A stretch of 64,000 nucleotides of DNA. It comes from Alkalitalea saponilacus (GTDB taxonomy: Bacteria > Bacteroidota > Bacteroidia > Bacteroidales > Marinilabiliaceae). Location of the stretch: positions 1 through 64,000 of the forward strand of contig NZ_FUYV01000012.1 in the NCBI RefSeq assembly GCF_900168165.1, written 5' to 3'. This document shows, one piece after another, positions 33,221 through 43,100 of the stretch. Below the pieces are notes generated by a model. That model was not told the origin of the DNA. It did not search any database and saw only the letters and a program-made list of their open reading frames with translations. The stretch's first letter is position 1, and every line of letters begins with the position of its first letter. The position numbers and the translations under genes are program-made.

Positions 33221-33850
33221 ATGGATATTTTAAAACAACTTAATTGGCGTTATGCCATCAAAAAATTTGACAAAAGTAAGAAACTAAGCAAAGAGCAATT
33301 GGATTTACTCATCGACGCCGTTCGCATGGCACCTACATCTTATGGTGTGCAGCCATTTGAACTTTATGTAATTGAAGATGCAGCTGTTCGTGAAAAACTT
33401 AGTGAAGCAGCATATGGCCAGCCTCAGGTTACAGAAGCATCTCAGGTATTCGTATTTGCAGCAAAGAAGGATGTAACCGTTGCAGATATTGAGGAGTATG
33501 TGGCTCGCACTGCGACAGTTCAGGGAGTTACCGTGGAAGATTTAAAAGGATTTCGTGACATGATGGTTGGCTCGCTGGAGGGTAAGTCCCCCGAAGAACG
33601 TTTTAACTGGGCTGCACGTCAAGTTTATATTACTTTGGGTTTTCTGCTGACCACAGCTGCCATGGGAGCTATTGATGCCTGTCCAATGGAAGGTTTTGAT
33701 AATAATGGTTTTGATGAGATTTTAGGACTGAAAGAGAAAGGACTGAATGCCGTGGTAATGGCGACCGTAGGTTTCCGTTCCGATGAGGATGTTTATAGCA
33801 AAAGGCCAAAAGTAAGGAAAGAGTTAAAGGATTTTGTAACTAAAGTGTGA
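33221..33850 (+). CDS. NAD(P)H-dependent flavin oxidoreductase (nitroreductase family)
   Basis: 209 residues. The family start WRYAIKKFDKSKKLS (residues 9-23, FMN phosphate Arg/Lys) is followed by RMAPTSYGVQPFELYVI (35-51) and the second FMN segment GAIDACPMEGFD near 150. The fold and length match NfsB-like dihydropteridine/nitro reductases. It should reduce nitro compounds, quinones or flavins with NAD(P)H in the cytoplasm. It is monocistronic, with a bidirectional terminator shared with the next, convergent gene. Confidence 0.9.
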   Translation: MDILKQLNWRYAIKKFDKSKKLSKEQLDLLIDAVRMAPTSYGVQPFELYVIEDAAVREKLSEAAYGQPQVTEASQVFVFAAKKDVTVADIEEYVARTATVQGVTVEDLKGFRDMMVGSLEGKSPEERFNWAARQVYITLGFLLTTAAMGAIDACPMEGFDNNGFDEILGLKEKGLNAVVMATVGFRSDEDVYSKRPKVRKELKDFVTKV

Positions 33851-33868
33851 GAAATCTCTTTCCATAAA

Positions 33869-33907
33869 ACAAAAACGGTTGACAGTTTTACAGTCATCCG
33901 TTTTTGT
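33869..33907. terminator. Bidirectional Rho-independent terminator
   Basis: ACAAAAACGGTTGAC and GTCATCCGTTTTTGT pair over 15 bases with one mismatch. The A- and T-rich ends serve both strands. It lies 18 bases after the nitroreductase and nine before the end of the convergent large gene. Confidence 0.88.
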
Positions 33908-33915
33908 CTTTAATT

Positions 33916-36900
33916 TCATTCATCAGGAGCATCGTACTCTGAATCTTCATCTATCAATTCATCTGAATCATCATAAATTAGTTCATCTGTTTCTTCTTCT
34001 TCAAACAATCTCAAATGCCTACGCATCCTGCTTTCCGGAGCAAGAATGAAAGAATATCCCGCATCACCAAGTCGTCCGCGGATTCTTCTTTCGTCTGCAT
34101 CAAGTGTTTGGACATTGGTGTTGTATGCCGCCATGGATGACCGGGTCTGCATTTGATTATTCCTGTAGCTGAAGAAGAAATAGGTGGTATCACAGGCCTG
34201 GATATGCATATCGAGAGAGTTTCCTCCGCGACTGAATGCAATCACAGCTTTTACGTGAACCTTTTTATTAACCGGTTGATTTTTGATGTACTTCAGTAAA
34301 ACCTCAGAATCGGCAATGTAGCTTCTTGAAGGAGGATCCCATCTCCATTGGAGGCTATCCATAACCAACAGGTGTTGATGTTCTTCGGGTAAAGATTCCA
34401 GTTCCTCTTTTTTGGATATTTCTTCACCCACTTTTACGGCTGTTTCAGCTCCCATCCACTCTGCAAGTCGATTTACAGAAATTGAACTTGAAGGATTTGC
34501 ATCGTTACCTGTCGTATTGTTAAACTCTGAAGCCATCAGTTCAATGGACTCTTTGTCCAGCATAAAGTCAAGGCCAAACAAGGTGTTCAGTGTGGCGAGA
34601 CTATCACTTCGGGTGTGAGAAATATCTCCCGAGGCAAAGGTTCTTACTCTGCCTAAATCAAGTCCCATATTGATGTTTCCTCGTCCTGTAACCAAGCAGC
34701 CATCGTTATGAAACCTCATGATGTTGCCTGTTGTGTCGGGGTTTTGTATTAATTGGCTCTGTGCAATACTGAAGCTATTGTATGCCGGGTCAAAATAGAG
34801 ATATCCGTTGGCCGAAAGAATGGGTGCATCACTGTGAAATTTTCGCTCCTCAAGAAATGCTGCATAAACTATATTTGAGTCCCTGTTCAGGAAAAAGTTG
34901 TTATAAATATTCTCAAACTCATAGTTTCTGACACTTTCCGGTATTGGGATGTAAACACTATCGGGATTTATTGTTGAATCAAATCTTACATAATTCTGAG
35001 GGCCCTGAGTTGAACAATCATGTAACATTTGAGCTCCACCATCAAATCGTAAAAGTGGATTTCCTGCTGTCAAAGTCGTTTTGCCTTTAAAGGCAAAATG
35101 ACGATTAAAGGTAAACAACTCCCTTTCCTGGATTTCAGCTTCTGCTGTAGTTGTTCTGTTGCGGTTCACACCTATCTGACTAAAATTAATAGTTTTAGTC
35201 TCCTTATTACCATTTATAAAATCATATTTTCCGGCAGCGTTATAGCTATATTTCCCCTCAACAGTAACAGTCGCATCATAAAACCGATGGATAGAGTCGT
35301 TGAGGACAATATTAACCGATTCAAGCGGATCAATGACAGCATTTCTGTTTATGGTCACATTTCCATCGTGAAGAATCATTTCAGTATCCGCAACGTTAAT
35401 ACTTCGCACTTCCTGAGCAAAAATTCTTCTGCTTTGGATATCATACTGGGCTATTGGTACAATTAAATCAAGAGAATCCTGTCGGCGGTGTGTTGAAACA
35501 AACCTGTTTCCAGCTGAACCTCTGGCTCCCAGTAGAATTTCGTTGCGATCAATTTCCCATGAAAACTCACTGATGTATGCTATAAAACGGTTTTCGGTAA
35601 ACTCAACTTTACTGCCAATATCACGGGAACTAAAAGTTCCCTGACGTTCTTTAAAATTGATGGTTGAAAGCAGGTTACTGGTCTTAAAGCTTACATCAAA
35701 TTCCTCATCGTCTGATACCAGATTAAAGTCTGAGGAGTCAGCAACAACAACATGATGTGTGAAATCCATATGCTTTGCAACCAAATTGGCGTTTGGCATG
35801 TGCAGAATACCGTCACCTGATAATCCATTGGGTGTTATGTTCAATGTTCCTTCCAGATTTGTTTCCTGGCTGAACAGAGTAAAGGGCTCATCTTGTATTT
35901 CAGCCAACATTTTTTCCTCAAATGGTAAATAGTTAATGTTAACAAAACGCGCCTGCACATCAGGAAACTCTACGCCATTGTCTCTTGGTTCGATATTGAA
36001 GCGATGTGCCAAACCATGGGTCTGTTCCGGAAGAAATGTAAATTGTTCAGAAGATGCTGTTGTGGTAATGTAACTTACGGTACCATTTCCAAGAAGTCCC
36101 TGGTTGCTCAGATCGATGATATTGGTATAGCTTGCCCGGTTATCATATATGGGATAACCCTCCTGCGGAGTTGATCTTCGAAAACCAAGTGAGTAATCGG
36201 GACGAACAACCAGTTTTTCCTCTATATCGGGAAAAACAGTGCTGGAAAAAACGCCGGTAAACTCTACATTTCTTCGAGTTAATCGATTGATGCTGGATAT
36301 TTCGAATGGATTCAATTCAAAATAAAATCTTTCTCTATCGTATGCTCCGTTCTGAATGAAAGGTCTGTCATAGTATACAAATGAGTTTGTATTACTTGTG
36401 AGTCTGGGATACTCGGGGTAAATTTCTTTTCCTGATTTATTATCAGGCCTGTCAATTTCTAAAAACCCTGACAATTGTGCTATGGTGCTGTTGATTCTCC
36501 TTTGCGCTCTTCTGCCAATATAGTCCTGCCCATCGGTTTCTATTCGCATGGCCATTGAATCAATCGTGTTTAGGTCTATTCTGAAATTTTGATAATTGAA
36601 GGTAAAACCATCTCCAAAAAGATCGATCATCCCCGCAGTGAGGGACCCATCAAAACTAAAATTCCGATCCTTTTTCATTACCAATCTTTCATTTTCCGGA
36701 AAGAATACTACATTCTGCCGATCGCTTATAGTAACCACAGAGACTCCATTCATTTCCAGATCATAGTTCAATAAATCAAATCGTGCATTTGGTGTTGAAC
36801 CGGGTGTGGTAGAGCGAAACCTGATGACATCATAATCTTTAAAACCTGCCCTAAATTGGAGGTAATCTTTTAATCTGTCTCTTATTTCGATGGTATCTGT

Positions 36901-38415
36901 ATCCACATTGTATCCAATGAAACCATGGAAAGAGAGTCCGATGATTTGTTGCCTGATCTGATTTTCAGGTATTCGCATAAAGCGAGCGTAATCTCCTGCA
37001 GTAAAGGGTTGCTCCTTGTTATGTCTGAAACAATTAAGTAAACCCTGAAGGGGGTGGATGGCATCCATCCCCTGAAGTTGATGGAAGAATTCTTCTCGAA
37101 AGTAGCTGATGGACTCAAAAAAAGCATGGTTCTCGGCTGCACCGGTAACCATTCTCAACTCCATAAAGTCCCGGTTCATTTGCCATTTAATCAACTCAGT
37201 ATCCATACTGATGTTATGGTATGTATTGAAAAATGGACTTCGGGAAATGCCATTGCCGTCTCTGATTAAATGAATCTCTTTTACAGGATCCATGTATTTA
37301 AACAGCAATCCGGGATGGTATATGTAGCCGGTATCGAGCTGAATGGTAACTTCGGTGGTATTACTTATTATTTGGTCTTGACGAAGCGCAAAGTATCGCG
37401 ATTTTGCAACAATAAATGGCTTGTCGTTTCTGAAAATGGTGATGATTGCCGGATTGTGCGCCGTTCCGGAACCTAAAAATTTTGAACCATGCTGAGAAAA
37501 GCCGCCTTCATAATTGAAATTATTATGAATGTTATCTATCTGGTAACGCTGTTCGTATGATTCAAATCGAGGAAATGTGGTGTTCTCAGGATTCCGTATG
37601 TTCATTAAACGGTGATGAACCCTTCCTTTTAAAGAATGGTTAAAGTAATGACGATTATAAAATTCAACATCTTCTACTTCAAATTGATTACGAGACATAT
37701 CAATCTGGTAATTTCCAAAAGTACCGTAAACCATGTTGCTGGCGAAACCACTTTGTTCCCAAGTTATTCGTCCGCTTTCTCCTTGCCAGATACCACTCAT
37801 CAGGTTTACCCGACCGGTAGTGTTATAAACCATAATGCTGTCTTCACGAGCCTGACAAACTATGGTGGTTGGTCTTGTTATGACGATATACATCGAATCG
37901 GAAAAATGAAAGTGATAAGTAGGGTTGTGTGCTTTCCAATCCAATGCAGCAGTTGAGAAAACCACTTGGTTGTTCAGCATGTTGGTGGTGTGGTCAAATA
38001 ATCGAATGGCATGTCGAAGTGGGTATCTGGGGTTTTGGAGTAACTCTAATAAACCTTTGTGCCAGGTTTCGAAACTCCTTTCGGGATGATGTGATTCCAC
38101 AAAGAGCATGATTGTGGTCAGGTAGCTATGAAAATCGGGGTAGGGACGACCCCGCTTTTCATGAATTTTATCTGATACCAGCATCATGAGTTCTTTAAGA
38201 TGGTCAGGGGTTTCAGGAGACACCCAAAACTCCTCAACCTCACTCACAAATGCACGTGCAGCTCTACGGTCGGCAGATACACTAAATATCTCACTCAACT
38301 GGTTTATGTATTCTGATTCTCCTTGTTTGCTGAAATGGCCATTGCCATATATTTCACTATTGGAAAACTGAAAAAGGATGAATGATATAAATAAAATTCG
38401 TAAAACTGCAACCAT
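33916..38415 (-). CDS. Very large exported protein of unknown function
   Basis: 1499 residues. A hydrophobic signal segment lies at about 1-24 and there is no other membrane helix. The first 200 residues are helical (VSEVEEFWVSPETPDHLKEL near 58-77). The rest is beta-rich, with recurring short units that end in Gly-x-Gly and aromatic/basic strands (GLLGNGTVSYIT, GLSGDGILHMPNANLVAKHMDF, GRGNINMGLDLG), reminiscent of OstA/LptA-like or right-handed beta-helix proteins. It has a C-terminal acidic tail (LRLFEEEETDELIYDDSDEL) and no T9SS sorting signal or beta-barrel end. Conserved anonymous Bacteroidota envelope protein is my best label. The neighbouring prmA is likely only adjacent. Confidence 0.85.
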   Translation of the reverse strand: MVAVLRILFISFILFQFSNSEIYGNGHFSKQGESEYINQLSEIFSVSADRRAARAFVSEVEEFWVSPETPDHLKELMMLVSDKIHEKRGRPYPDFHSYLTTIMLFVESHHPERSFETWHKGLLELLQNPRYPLRHAIRLFDHTTNMLNNQVVFSTAALDWKAHNPTYHFHFSDSMYIVITRPTTIVCQAREDSIMVYNTTGRVNLMSGIWQGESGRITWEQSGFASNMVYGTFGNYQIDMSRNQFEVEDVEFYNRHYFNHSLKGRVHHRLMNIRNPENTTFPRFESYEQRYQIDNIHNNFNYEGGFSQHGSKFLGSGTAHNPAIITIFRNDKPFIVAKSRYFALRQDQIISNTTEVTIQLDTGYIYHPGLLFKYMDPVKEIHLIRDGNGISRSPFFNTYHNISMDTELIKWQMNRDFMELRMVTGAAENHAFFESISYFREEFFHQLQGMDAIHPLQGLLNCFRHNKEQPFTAGDYARFMRIPENQIRQQIIGLSFHGFIGYNVDTDTIEIRDRLKDYLQFRAGFKDYDVIRFRSTTPGSTPNARFDLLNYDLEMNGVSVVTISDRQNVVFFPENERLVMKKDRNFSFDGSLTAGMIDLFGDGFTFNYQNFRIDLNTIDSMAMRIETDGQDYIGRRAQRRINSTIAQLSGFLEIDRPDNKSGKEIYPEYPRLTSNTNSFVYYDRPFIQNGAYDRERFYFELNPFEISSINRLTRRNVEFTGVFSSTVFPDIEEKLVVRPDYSLGFRRSTPQEGYPIYDNRASYTNIIDLSNQGLLGNGTVSYITTTASSEQFTFLPEQTHGLAHRFNIEPRDNGVEFPDVQARFVNINYLPFEEKMLAEIQDEPFTLFSQETNLEGTLNITPNGLSGDGILHMPNANLVAKHMDFTHHVVVADSSDFNLVSDDEEFDVSFKTSNLLSTINFKERQGTFSSRDIGSKVEFTENRFIAYISEFSWEIDRNEILLGARGSAGNRFVSTHRRQDSLDLIVPIAQYDIQSRRIFAQEVRSINVADTEMILHDGNVTINRNAVIDPLESVNIVLNDSIHRFYDATVTVEGKYSYNAAGKYDFINGNKETKTINFSQIGVNRNRTTTAEAEIQERELFTFNRHFAFKGKTTLTAGNPLLRFDGGAQMLHDCSTQGPQNYVRFDSTINPDSVYIPIPESVRNYEFENIYNNFFLNRDSNIVYAAFLEERKFHSDAPILSANGYLYFDPAYNSFSIAQSQLIQNPDTTGNIMRFHNDGCLVTGRGNINMGLDLGRVRTFASGDISHTRSDSLATLNTLFGLDFMLDKESIELMASEFNNTTGNDANPSSSISVNRLAEWMGAETAVKVGEEISKKEELESLPEEHQHLLVMDSLQWRWDPPSRSYIADSEVLLKYIKNQPVNKKVHVKAVIAFSRGGNSLDMHIQACDTTYFFFSYRNNQMQTRSSMAAYNTNVQTLDADERRIRGRLGDAGYSFILAPESRMRRHLRLFEEEETDELIYDDSDELIDEDSEYDAPDE

Positions 38416-38477
38416 ATATGATGCTCTAACTGTTTGTTCCTATTGATGCACGTTAATTATGCCAAATATTATTTGGC

Positions 38478-39314
38478 TTATTTCTCATACGCAACAGAAG
38501 CCCAATTGTTATTCTCTTTTGAGGATTTTATTTTCAATTGATGTTTTTTAGCAATTGCATCTATGGCTGGTATATCTTCTGTATAGAATCCGCTTAATAA
38601 AAGTAATCCACCTTTTTTCAGACATTGACTGTATGTCGCAATATCGTTGATAAGAATATTGCGGTTGATGTTGGCCAGAATAACATCAAATTCTTCCGAT
38701 TTTGGCAGTTGTGATGCATCACCAGTGATAACATCCATATTATGGATGTTATTGATATGGTTGTTTTCGGTGCAGTTTTCGGTACACCAGTCGTCAATGT
38801 CGATGGCTGTTACCTTTTTTGCCCCTCGTATTGAAGCCAGAATGCCTAAAATTCCGGTTCCACATCCCATATCAAGAACAACTTTGTTGTTCATGTCATT
38901 TTCCAGAATATACTCCATCATCATGCCGGTAGTGGCATGATGGCCTGTGCCAAAGGACATTTTAGGCTCTATCACGATTTCAATTGGAACTTGCGGATAG
39001 TCATGATGAAAGGGACTGCGAACCACGCACTGGTCTGCTACAACAATGGGTTGAAAGTAATGTTTTTCCCACTCTTCATTCCAATTTTTTTTTTCGATGG
39101 TTTCTAAGGTGTGATGAATGGAAATTCCGGGAATCGGCATTTCCAGATTATCCGGAATTTCCGTTGAATATTGGCTTTCTTCAATGTATGCTTCGAAGCC
39201 ATTTTCGTTTTCCATGAAGCTTTCAAATCCTTGTTCACCCAGATTTGCCATAAGCAAATCTGAAGCATCCTGATTAAATGGATGAAGCGTAACCGTTAAC
39301 TTGATGTAGTTCAT
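38478..39314 (-). CDS. prmA: Ribosomal protein L11 methyltransferase
   Basis: 278 residues. The N-terminal substrate-recognition domain (about 1-110) includes KNWNEEWEKHYFQPI. The SAM-binding domain has MSFGTGHHATTGMMMEYIL (near 120-140), motif I VLDMGCGTGILGI and motif IV DVILANINRNIL, the NPPY-like catalytic site of PrmA. It trimethylates ribosomal protein L11 at several lysines and the N-terminus in the cytoplasm. It follows a terminator that ends the tpiA operon and precedes the 1499-residue gene by 62 bases. Confidence 0.95.
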   Translation of the reverse strand: MNYIKLTVTLHPFNQDASDLLMANLGEQGFESFMENENGFEAYIEESQYSTEIPDNLEMPIPGISIHHTLETIEKKNWNEEWEKHYFQPIVVADQCVVRSPFHHDYPQVPIEIVIEPKMSFGTGHHATTGMMMEYILENDMNNKVVLDMGCGTGILGILASIRGAKKVTAIDIDDWCTENCTENNHINNIHNMDVITGDASQLPKSEEFDVILANINRNILINDIATYSQCLKKGGLLLLSGFYTEDIPAIDAIAKKHQLKIKSSKENNNWASVAYEK

Positions 39315-39328
39315 TGCGATATTCTTCT

Positions 39329-39373
39329 AAAAAATCTACCCATATCATATCAAAACAGATAAAATATGGGTAG
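39329..39373 (-). terminator. Rho-independent terminator after tpiA
   Basis: CTACCCATAT and ATATGGGTAG form a 10-bp stem with an 18-base loop. On the minus strand six T residues follow. A second hairpin (ATTCACGA/TCGTGAAT, 39383-39404) lies between it and the tpiA stop codon. Confidence 0.8.
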
Positions 39374-39410
39374 AAAAGTTGAATTCACGAAAATTATCGT
39401 GAATGATTAA

Positions 39411-40166
39411 TTAAAATGCAGTAATGATGGCCAAAAAGTCTTCTGCTTTAAGCGAAGCACCACCAATTAATCCACCGTCCACATCGGGATTGGCAAACAA
39501 CTCCTGAGCATTTTTGGGGTTACAGCTTCCACCATATAGAATGGAGATGTTGTCGGCAACTTCTTTACCGTATTTGTCGGTAATTAACCCGCGAATAAAG
39601 GCATGCATTTCCTGAGCCTGGTCGGAGCTTGCGGTTTTTCCGGTTCCAATTGCCCATACAGGTTCGTAGGCAAGAACTATTTTACCGAAATCATCTGCCG
39701 AAAGGTGGAAAAGAGCCTCTTTAATCTGGCTTTTTACCACATCAAAATGTGTGTTGGCTTCTCTTTCAGACAATACTTCACCAATACAGAAGATTGGACG
39801 AAGGTTGTTGGCTAATGCCAAATCGGTTTTTTCTTTCAGAATGGCATTGGTCTCACCATAATACGCACGACGCTCAGAGTGTCCCAAAATAACGTATGCA
39901 GCTCCGGTGGATTTAACCATTTCAGCTGATACCTCACCTGTATAGGCACCTGATACTTTATCGGCACAATTTTGGGCAGCAACCGCCACTTTATCACCGT
40001 CAACTACATTTACAACTTCGGTAATATGTATAAATGGAGTTCCCAAAACCACTTTGCATTTTGGTGTGATGGCGTTAACACGTTGGTTTACATCTTTTGC
40101 CAATTCAATTCCCTCTTGCAGGGTTTTGTTCATTTTCCAGTTTCCTGCTACAATGTTCTGTCTCAT
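39411..40166 (-). CDS. tpiA: Triosephosphate isomerase
   Basis: 251 residues. The active-site Asn/Lys are in AGNWKMNKT (residues 6-14), His in [10 protein letters not shown] (near 92-101), the catalytic Glu in [15 protein letters not shown] (near 165-179) and the phosphate loop in [10 protein letters not shown] and GGLIGGASL. It interconverts dihydroxyacetone phosphate and glyceraldehyde-3-phosphate in glycolysis. It overlaps the end of the preceding membrane protein gene by four bases (ATGA), so the two are translationally coupled. Confidence 0.98.
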   Translation of the reverse strand: MRQNIVAGNWKMNKTLQEGIELAKDVNQRVNAITPKCKVVLGTPFIHITEVVNVVDGDKVAVAAQNCADKVSGAYTGEVSAEMVKSTGAAYVILGHSERRAYYGETNAILKEKTDLALANNLRPIFCIGEVLSEREANTHFDVVKSQIKEALFHLSADDFGKIVLAYEPVWAIGTGKTASSDQAQEMHAFIRGLITDKYGKEVADNISILYGGSCNPKNAQELFANPDVDGGLIGGASLKAEDFLAIITAF

Positions 40167-41398
40167 TTTCTGTTATTTATGGTTCTACTAGTTAAAAATA
40201 CTACTGGTATTAAAATCAATGTGAAGATGTGCACCCATAAAACCAGGTTGTCTCTTTTTTGGTTTTTCTCAGTCAGCGCGTATGATAGAGGATTTTTCAT
40301 GATTTCAGCTTCCGGCAGATTGTTGTAATGCCATTTGGCAATTACAACACCATCGTAAATCATGATTAATCCTGGGTTTGAACGAATCATGGTTTTAAGG
40401 GTAATGGCATCTGTAGAAAGAAAATGAAATCCGGTGTGGTATTCCCGTTCAAACCTGGCAGACACCTGAGAATCGGAAGCTGTTACGCAATAAAACGGAA
40501 CAAACTGTTCACTGGCTGCTTTAGCGAGTTCCGACAGTGGTTCAATGGATTTTGAAGCCATTTGTGTTAAGTCCGGTGAAATCAGTAAAAAAACCGCTTC
40601 CGGGTGGTAGATAATGTCGTGGGTTATATCACCCATCTCGTCGTCGATAAAGGCCAGTGCCTCTAATGGAGGTACATATCCTTCTTTAATAATACGAGTT
40701 TCGCTGTCGATAAAAACCCAGGTGGTATCGTCGTATGGATAGTTTTCAACGGTAAAGGTTTCTCGTTGACCGTCTTTCTCAAGTATAAATATGGTTTCAA
40801 ATTCGGGCATTTCGGCTCCTTCCGGAATGGAAATCAAAGATTCAACATGAGCTCCCGGTTTTAATGGTCTGAAGTCGAATATTGGCAAATTGGCAAGGCT
40901 GTACCAAACAACAGAGGAGATGTAAATAACCAGTGATAACGATGTCGCTATTCGGCGTAAAGTTGTCCCCGGTGCTCTGTATTCTTTTCGGAAAAACCAT
41001 GCACCCAAGGTAAATATCAGCACGATTACGTTTTTCCAGAAAGTTTGCCAATTGGTGATTTTTAAAGCATCACCAAAACAACCGCAATCGGTAACAGGAT
41101 TATAAATGGCAATATAAAGGGTTAATACAGTGAAAAAACTCATAAAACCCAACACAGCCGGAATTACTTTCCGCAACGAAAGTCCCAACAACAGGTAAGT
41201 CCCAAGAATAAATTCTATAATGGCCAGTAAAATGGCCAAAGGCATGGCAATGGGAATGAGCCAGTCCATATTAAATGCCACAAAATAGTCGTGGAATTTT
41301 ACAGAACCTCCGGTGGGATCAACGGCTTTTACAAAGCCTGAGAAAATAAAGGTGACGGCTGGTATTAGTCTACACAAAAACTTAATGATAGCTGTCAT
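40163..41398 (-). CDS. BT_3928 family membrane protein (DoxX/MauE-like N-terminus)
   Basis: 411 residues. Four membrane helices lie in the first 150 residues, with the MauE/DoxX-type start [18 protein letters not shown] and the [14 protein letters not shown] motif near 101-114. A fifth helix (about 150-170) leads to a periplasmic, thioredoxin-like domain (about 185-380) that lacks an obvious CxxC. A final helix sits at the C-terminus ([18 protein letters not shown]). The layout fits the BT_3928 family, always near tpiA in Bacteroidota and of unproven role, perhaps in envelope redox or respiration. Its stop overlaps the tpiA start. It also follows the DUF1599 gene, as in relatives. Confidence 0.88.
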   Translation of the reverse strand: MTAIIKFLCRLIPAVTFIFSGFVKAVDPTGGSVKFHDYFVAFNMDWLIPIAMPLAILLAIIEFILGTYLLLGLSLRKVIPAVLGFMSFFTVLTLYIAIYNPVTDCGCFGDALKITNWQTFWKNVIVLIFTLGAWFFRKEYRAPGTTLRRIATSLSLVIYISSVVWYSLANLPIFDFRPLKPGAHVESLISIPEGAEMPEFETIFILEKDGQRETFTVENYPYDDTTWVFIDSETRIIKEGYVPPLEALAFIDDEMGDITHDIIYHPEAVFLLISPDLTQMASKSIEPLSELAKAASEQFVPFYCVTASDSQVSARFEREYHTGFHFLSTDAITLKTMIRSNPGLIMIYDGVVIAKWHYNNLPEAEIMKNPLSYALTEKNQKRDNLVLWVHIFTLILIPVVFLTSRTINNRK

Positions 41399-41514
41399 AT
41401 TTTTAGTTATTTAAATAGATTAATAGAATTATAGATGTTAGACAGATAGATTAGAATCCGAAAAATGAATCAGTTTATTATAATCATATTCTCTCTTTTT
41501 CTAAAATCTCATTT

Positions 41515-42063
41515 CTAGTTTTCCGGAAACTCCAGTTTGATAAGGGCAAAAACTGCATAGTTAATCATGTCCATGTAGTTGGCATCTATGCCTTCTGAAA
41601 CCAGGGTTTGTCCTTTATTGTCCTCAATCTGTTTGGTGCGGTAGAGTTTCATCAGAATCAGGTCGCACAGCGAACTGATTCGCATGCTTCGCCACGCTTC
41701 ATCGTAATCGTGATTTTTATTCTCCATCAAACTTTTTGCACTGTATAAATGCCTGGTGTAAAGCTCAAGGGTTTCATCCTGGTTCATGTCGGGATTATCG
41801 GAAACGCCTTTTTCCAGCTGAATCAATGCCATGACAGCATAATTAACAATACCAATGAACTCCGGCCTGATGCCTTCGTCCACCTTTGATATTCCCTTTA
41901 CCTGCAAACTGCGAATGCGTTGAGCTTTAATAAAAATCTGGTCGGTTACCGATTCGGGGCGTAACACCCGCCAGGCAGTGCCGTAGTCGGTCATTTTTTT
42001 CTCAAAAACTTCACGACATATCTCTATAACATGTTCAAATTGCTGGTCTGTTGCTTGCGACAT
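41515..42063 (-). CDS. DUF1599 domain protein (two internal copies)
   Basis: 182 residues, cytoplasmic. The chain has two homologous halves: KKMTDYGTAWRVLRPESVTD (near 22-41) ending in VDEGIRPEFIGIVNYAVMAL, and NKNHDYDEAWRSMRISSLCD (near 113-132) ending in VSEGIDANYMDMINYAVFAL. The DYG/AWR and NYAV motifs define DUF1599, which resembles all-alpha NTP pyrophosphohydrolases (MazG-like), but no nucleotide-binding acid cluster is obvious to me. It lies upstream of the BT_3928-tpiA pair (116-base gap) and may share their transcript. Confidence 0.87.
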   Translation of the reverse strand: MSQATDQQFEHVIEICREVFEKKMTDYGTAWRVLRPESVTDQIFIKAQRIRSLQVKGISKVDEGIRPEFIGIVNYAVMALIQLEKGVSDNPDMNQDETLELYTRHLYSAKSLMENKNHDYDEAWRSMRISSLCDLILMKLYRTKQIEDNKGQTLVSEGIDANYMDMINYAVFALIKLEFPEN

Positions 42064-42207
42064 GGAATTTTATTGTAACCGTTTGGAAAAAAATATCTTT
42101 TCAACGGGTAAAAATACAAAAAATGACCGATTGGAAGTGAACGAATCCTCTTCTTTGTTTGAAATTATTGCTATTTTGTTTTCTTTTGTAAGAGATAACA
42201 ACGATAA

Positions 42208-43098
42208 ATGGATACCATATCAAAAAATATAACTGCACAGATTGAAACTGAATCTTTTCTAAAATGCAAAAGGTACATCAATTGTCGTGGACAATTGATG
42301 GATTTATCCACCCCGGCGGTGATGGGCATTTTAAATGCCACACCCGACTCTTTTTATTCTGGTAGTCGCTTCACTGGCGAGAAGGAGGTGTTACAAAGAG
42401 TAGAAGAGATTCTGTTACAGGGAGGAAAAATGGTGGACGTGGGTGCATATTCCTCCAGGCCGGGTGCAGAACATATTTCCGAAGAGGAGGAGATAAACAG
42501 GCTGATGCCTGTTTTGAAAAGTATTCGCCAAAAATTTCCGGACATCATCATCTCTGTGGACACTTTTCGGTCGGCGGTAGCTCGCAAAGCCATCATTGAA
42601 GGAGAAGCCGATATCATTAACGACATTGCGGGAGGGGAGATGGATGACCAAATGTTTGCCACCATCGCTTCCCTGAAAGTGCCATATATTTTGATGCACA
42701 TGCAGGGAACTCCTCAAAACATGCAGCAGTCGCCAGTATATAAAGATGTAGTGGCCGATGTTTCGTTGTGGCTTGCGAAAAGGGTGGATGCACTGAGAAC
42801 CATTGGAGTGGCCGATGTTATCATCGACCCCGGATTTGGCTTCGGAAAGACACTAAACCAGAACTACATCCTTTTAAATGCCTTGGAAGAATTGGCGCTT
42901 TTTGAACTGCCACTTTTGGTTGGTTTGTCCCGAAAATCGATGATATATCGCTACTTTGAAACCGATGCTGAAAGTGCCTTGAATGGCACTTCGGTGCTAA
43001 ATACCATTGCACTGGGCAAGGGAGCTTCCATTCTGAGGGTTCACGATGTAAAAGAGGCTGTGGAATGTGTTAAATTGTTCACAAAACTGAAGCAATAG
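42208..43098 (+). CDS. folP: Dihydropteroate synthase
   Basis: 296 residues, a TIM-barrel enzyme. Motifs in order: VMGILNATPDSFYSGSRF (near 38-55), VDVGAYSSRPGAEHISEEEE (near 77-96), IINDIAGGEMDDQM, LMHMQGTPQNMQ, IDPGFGFGKTLNQN, VGLSRKSMIYRY and the C-terminal RVHDVKEA. It condenses pABA with the pterin pyrophosphate in folate synthesis and is the sulfonamide target. Cytoplasmic. The cdaA gene starts two bases after its stop codon, a pairing conserved in Bacteroidota. The promoter region (42064-42207) is shared with the divergent DUF1599 gene. Confidence 0.97.
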   Translation: MDTISKNITAQIETESFLKCKRYINCRGQLMDLSTPAVMGILNATPDSFYSGSRFTGEKEVLQRVEEILLQGGKMVDVGAYSSRPGAEHISEEEEINRLMPVLKSIRQKFPDIIISVDTFRSAVARKAIIEGEADIINDIAGGEMDDQMFATIASLKVPYILMHMQGTPQNMQQSPVYKDVVADVSLWLAKRVDALRTIGVADVIIDPGFGFGKTLNQNYILLNALEELALFELPLLVGLSRKSMIYRYFETDAESALNGTSVLNTIALGKGASILRVHDVKEAVECVKLFTKLKQ

Positions 43099-43100
43099 TT

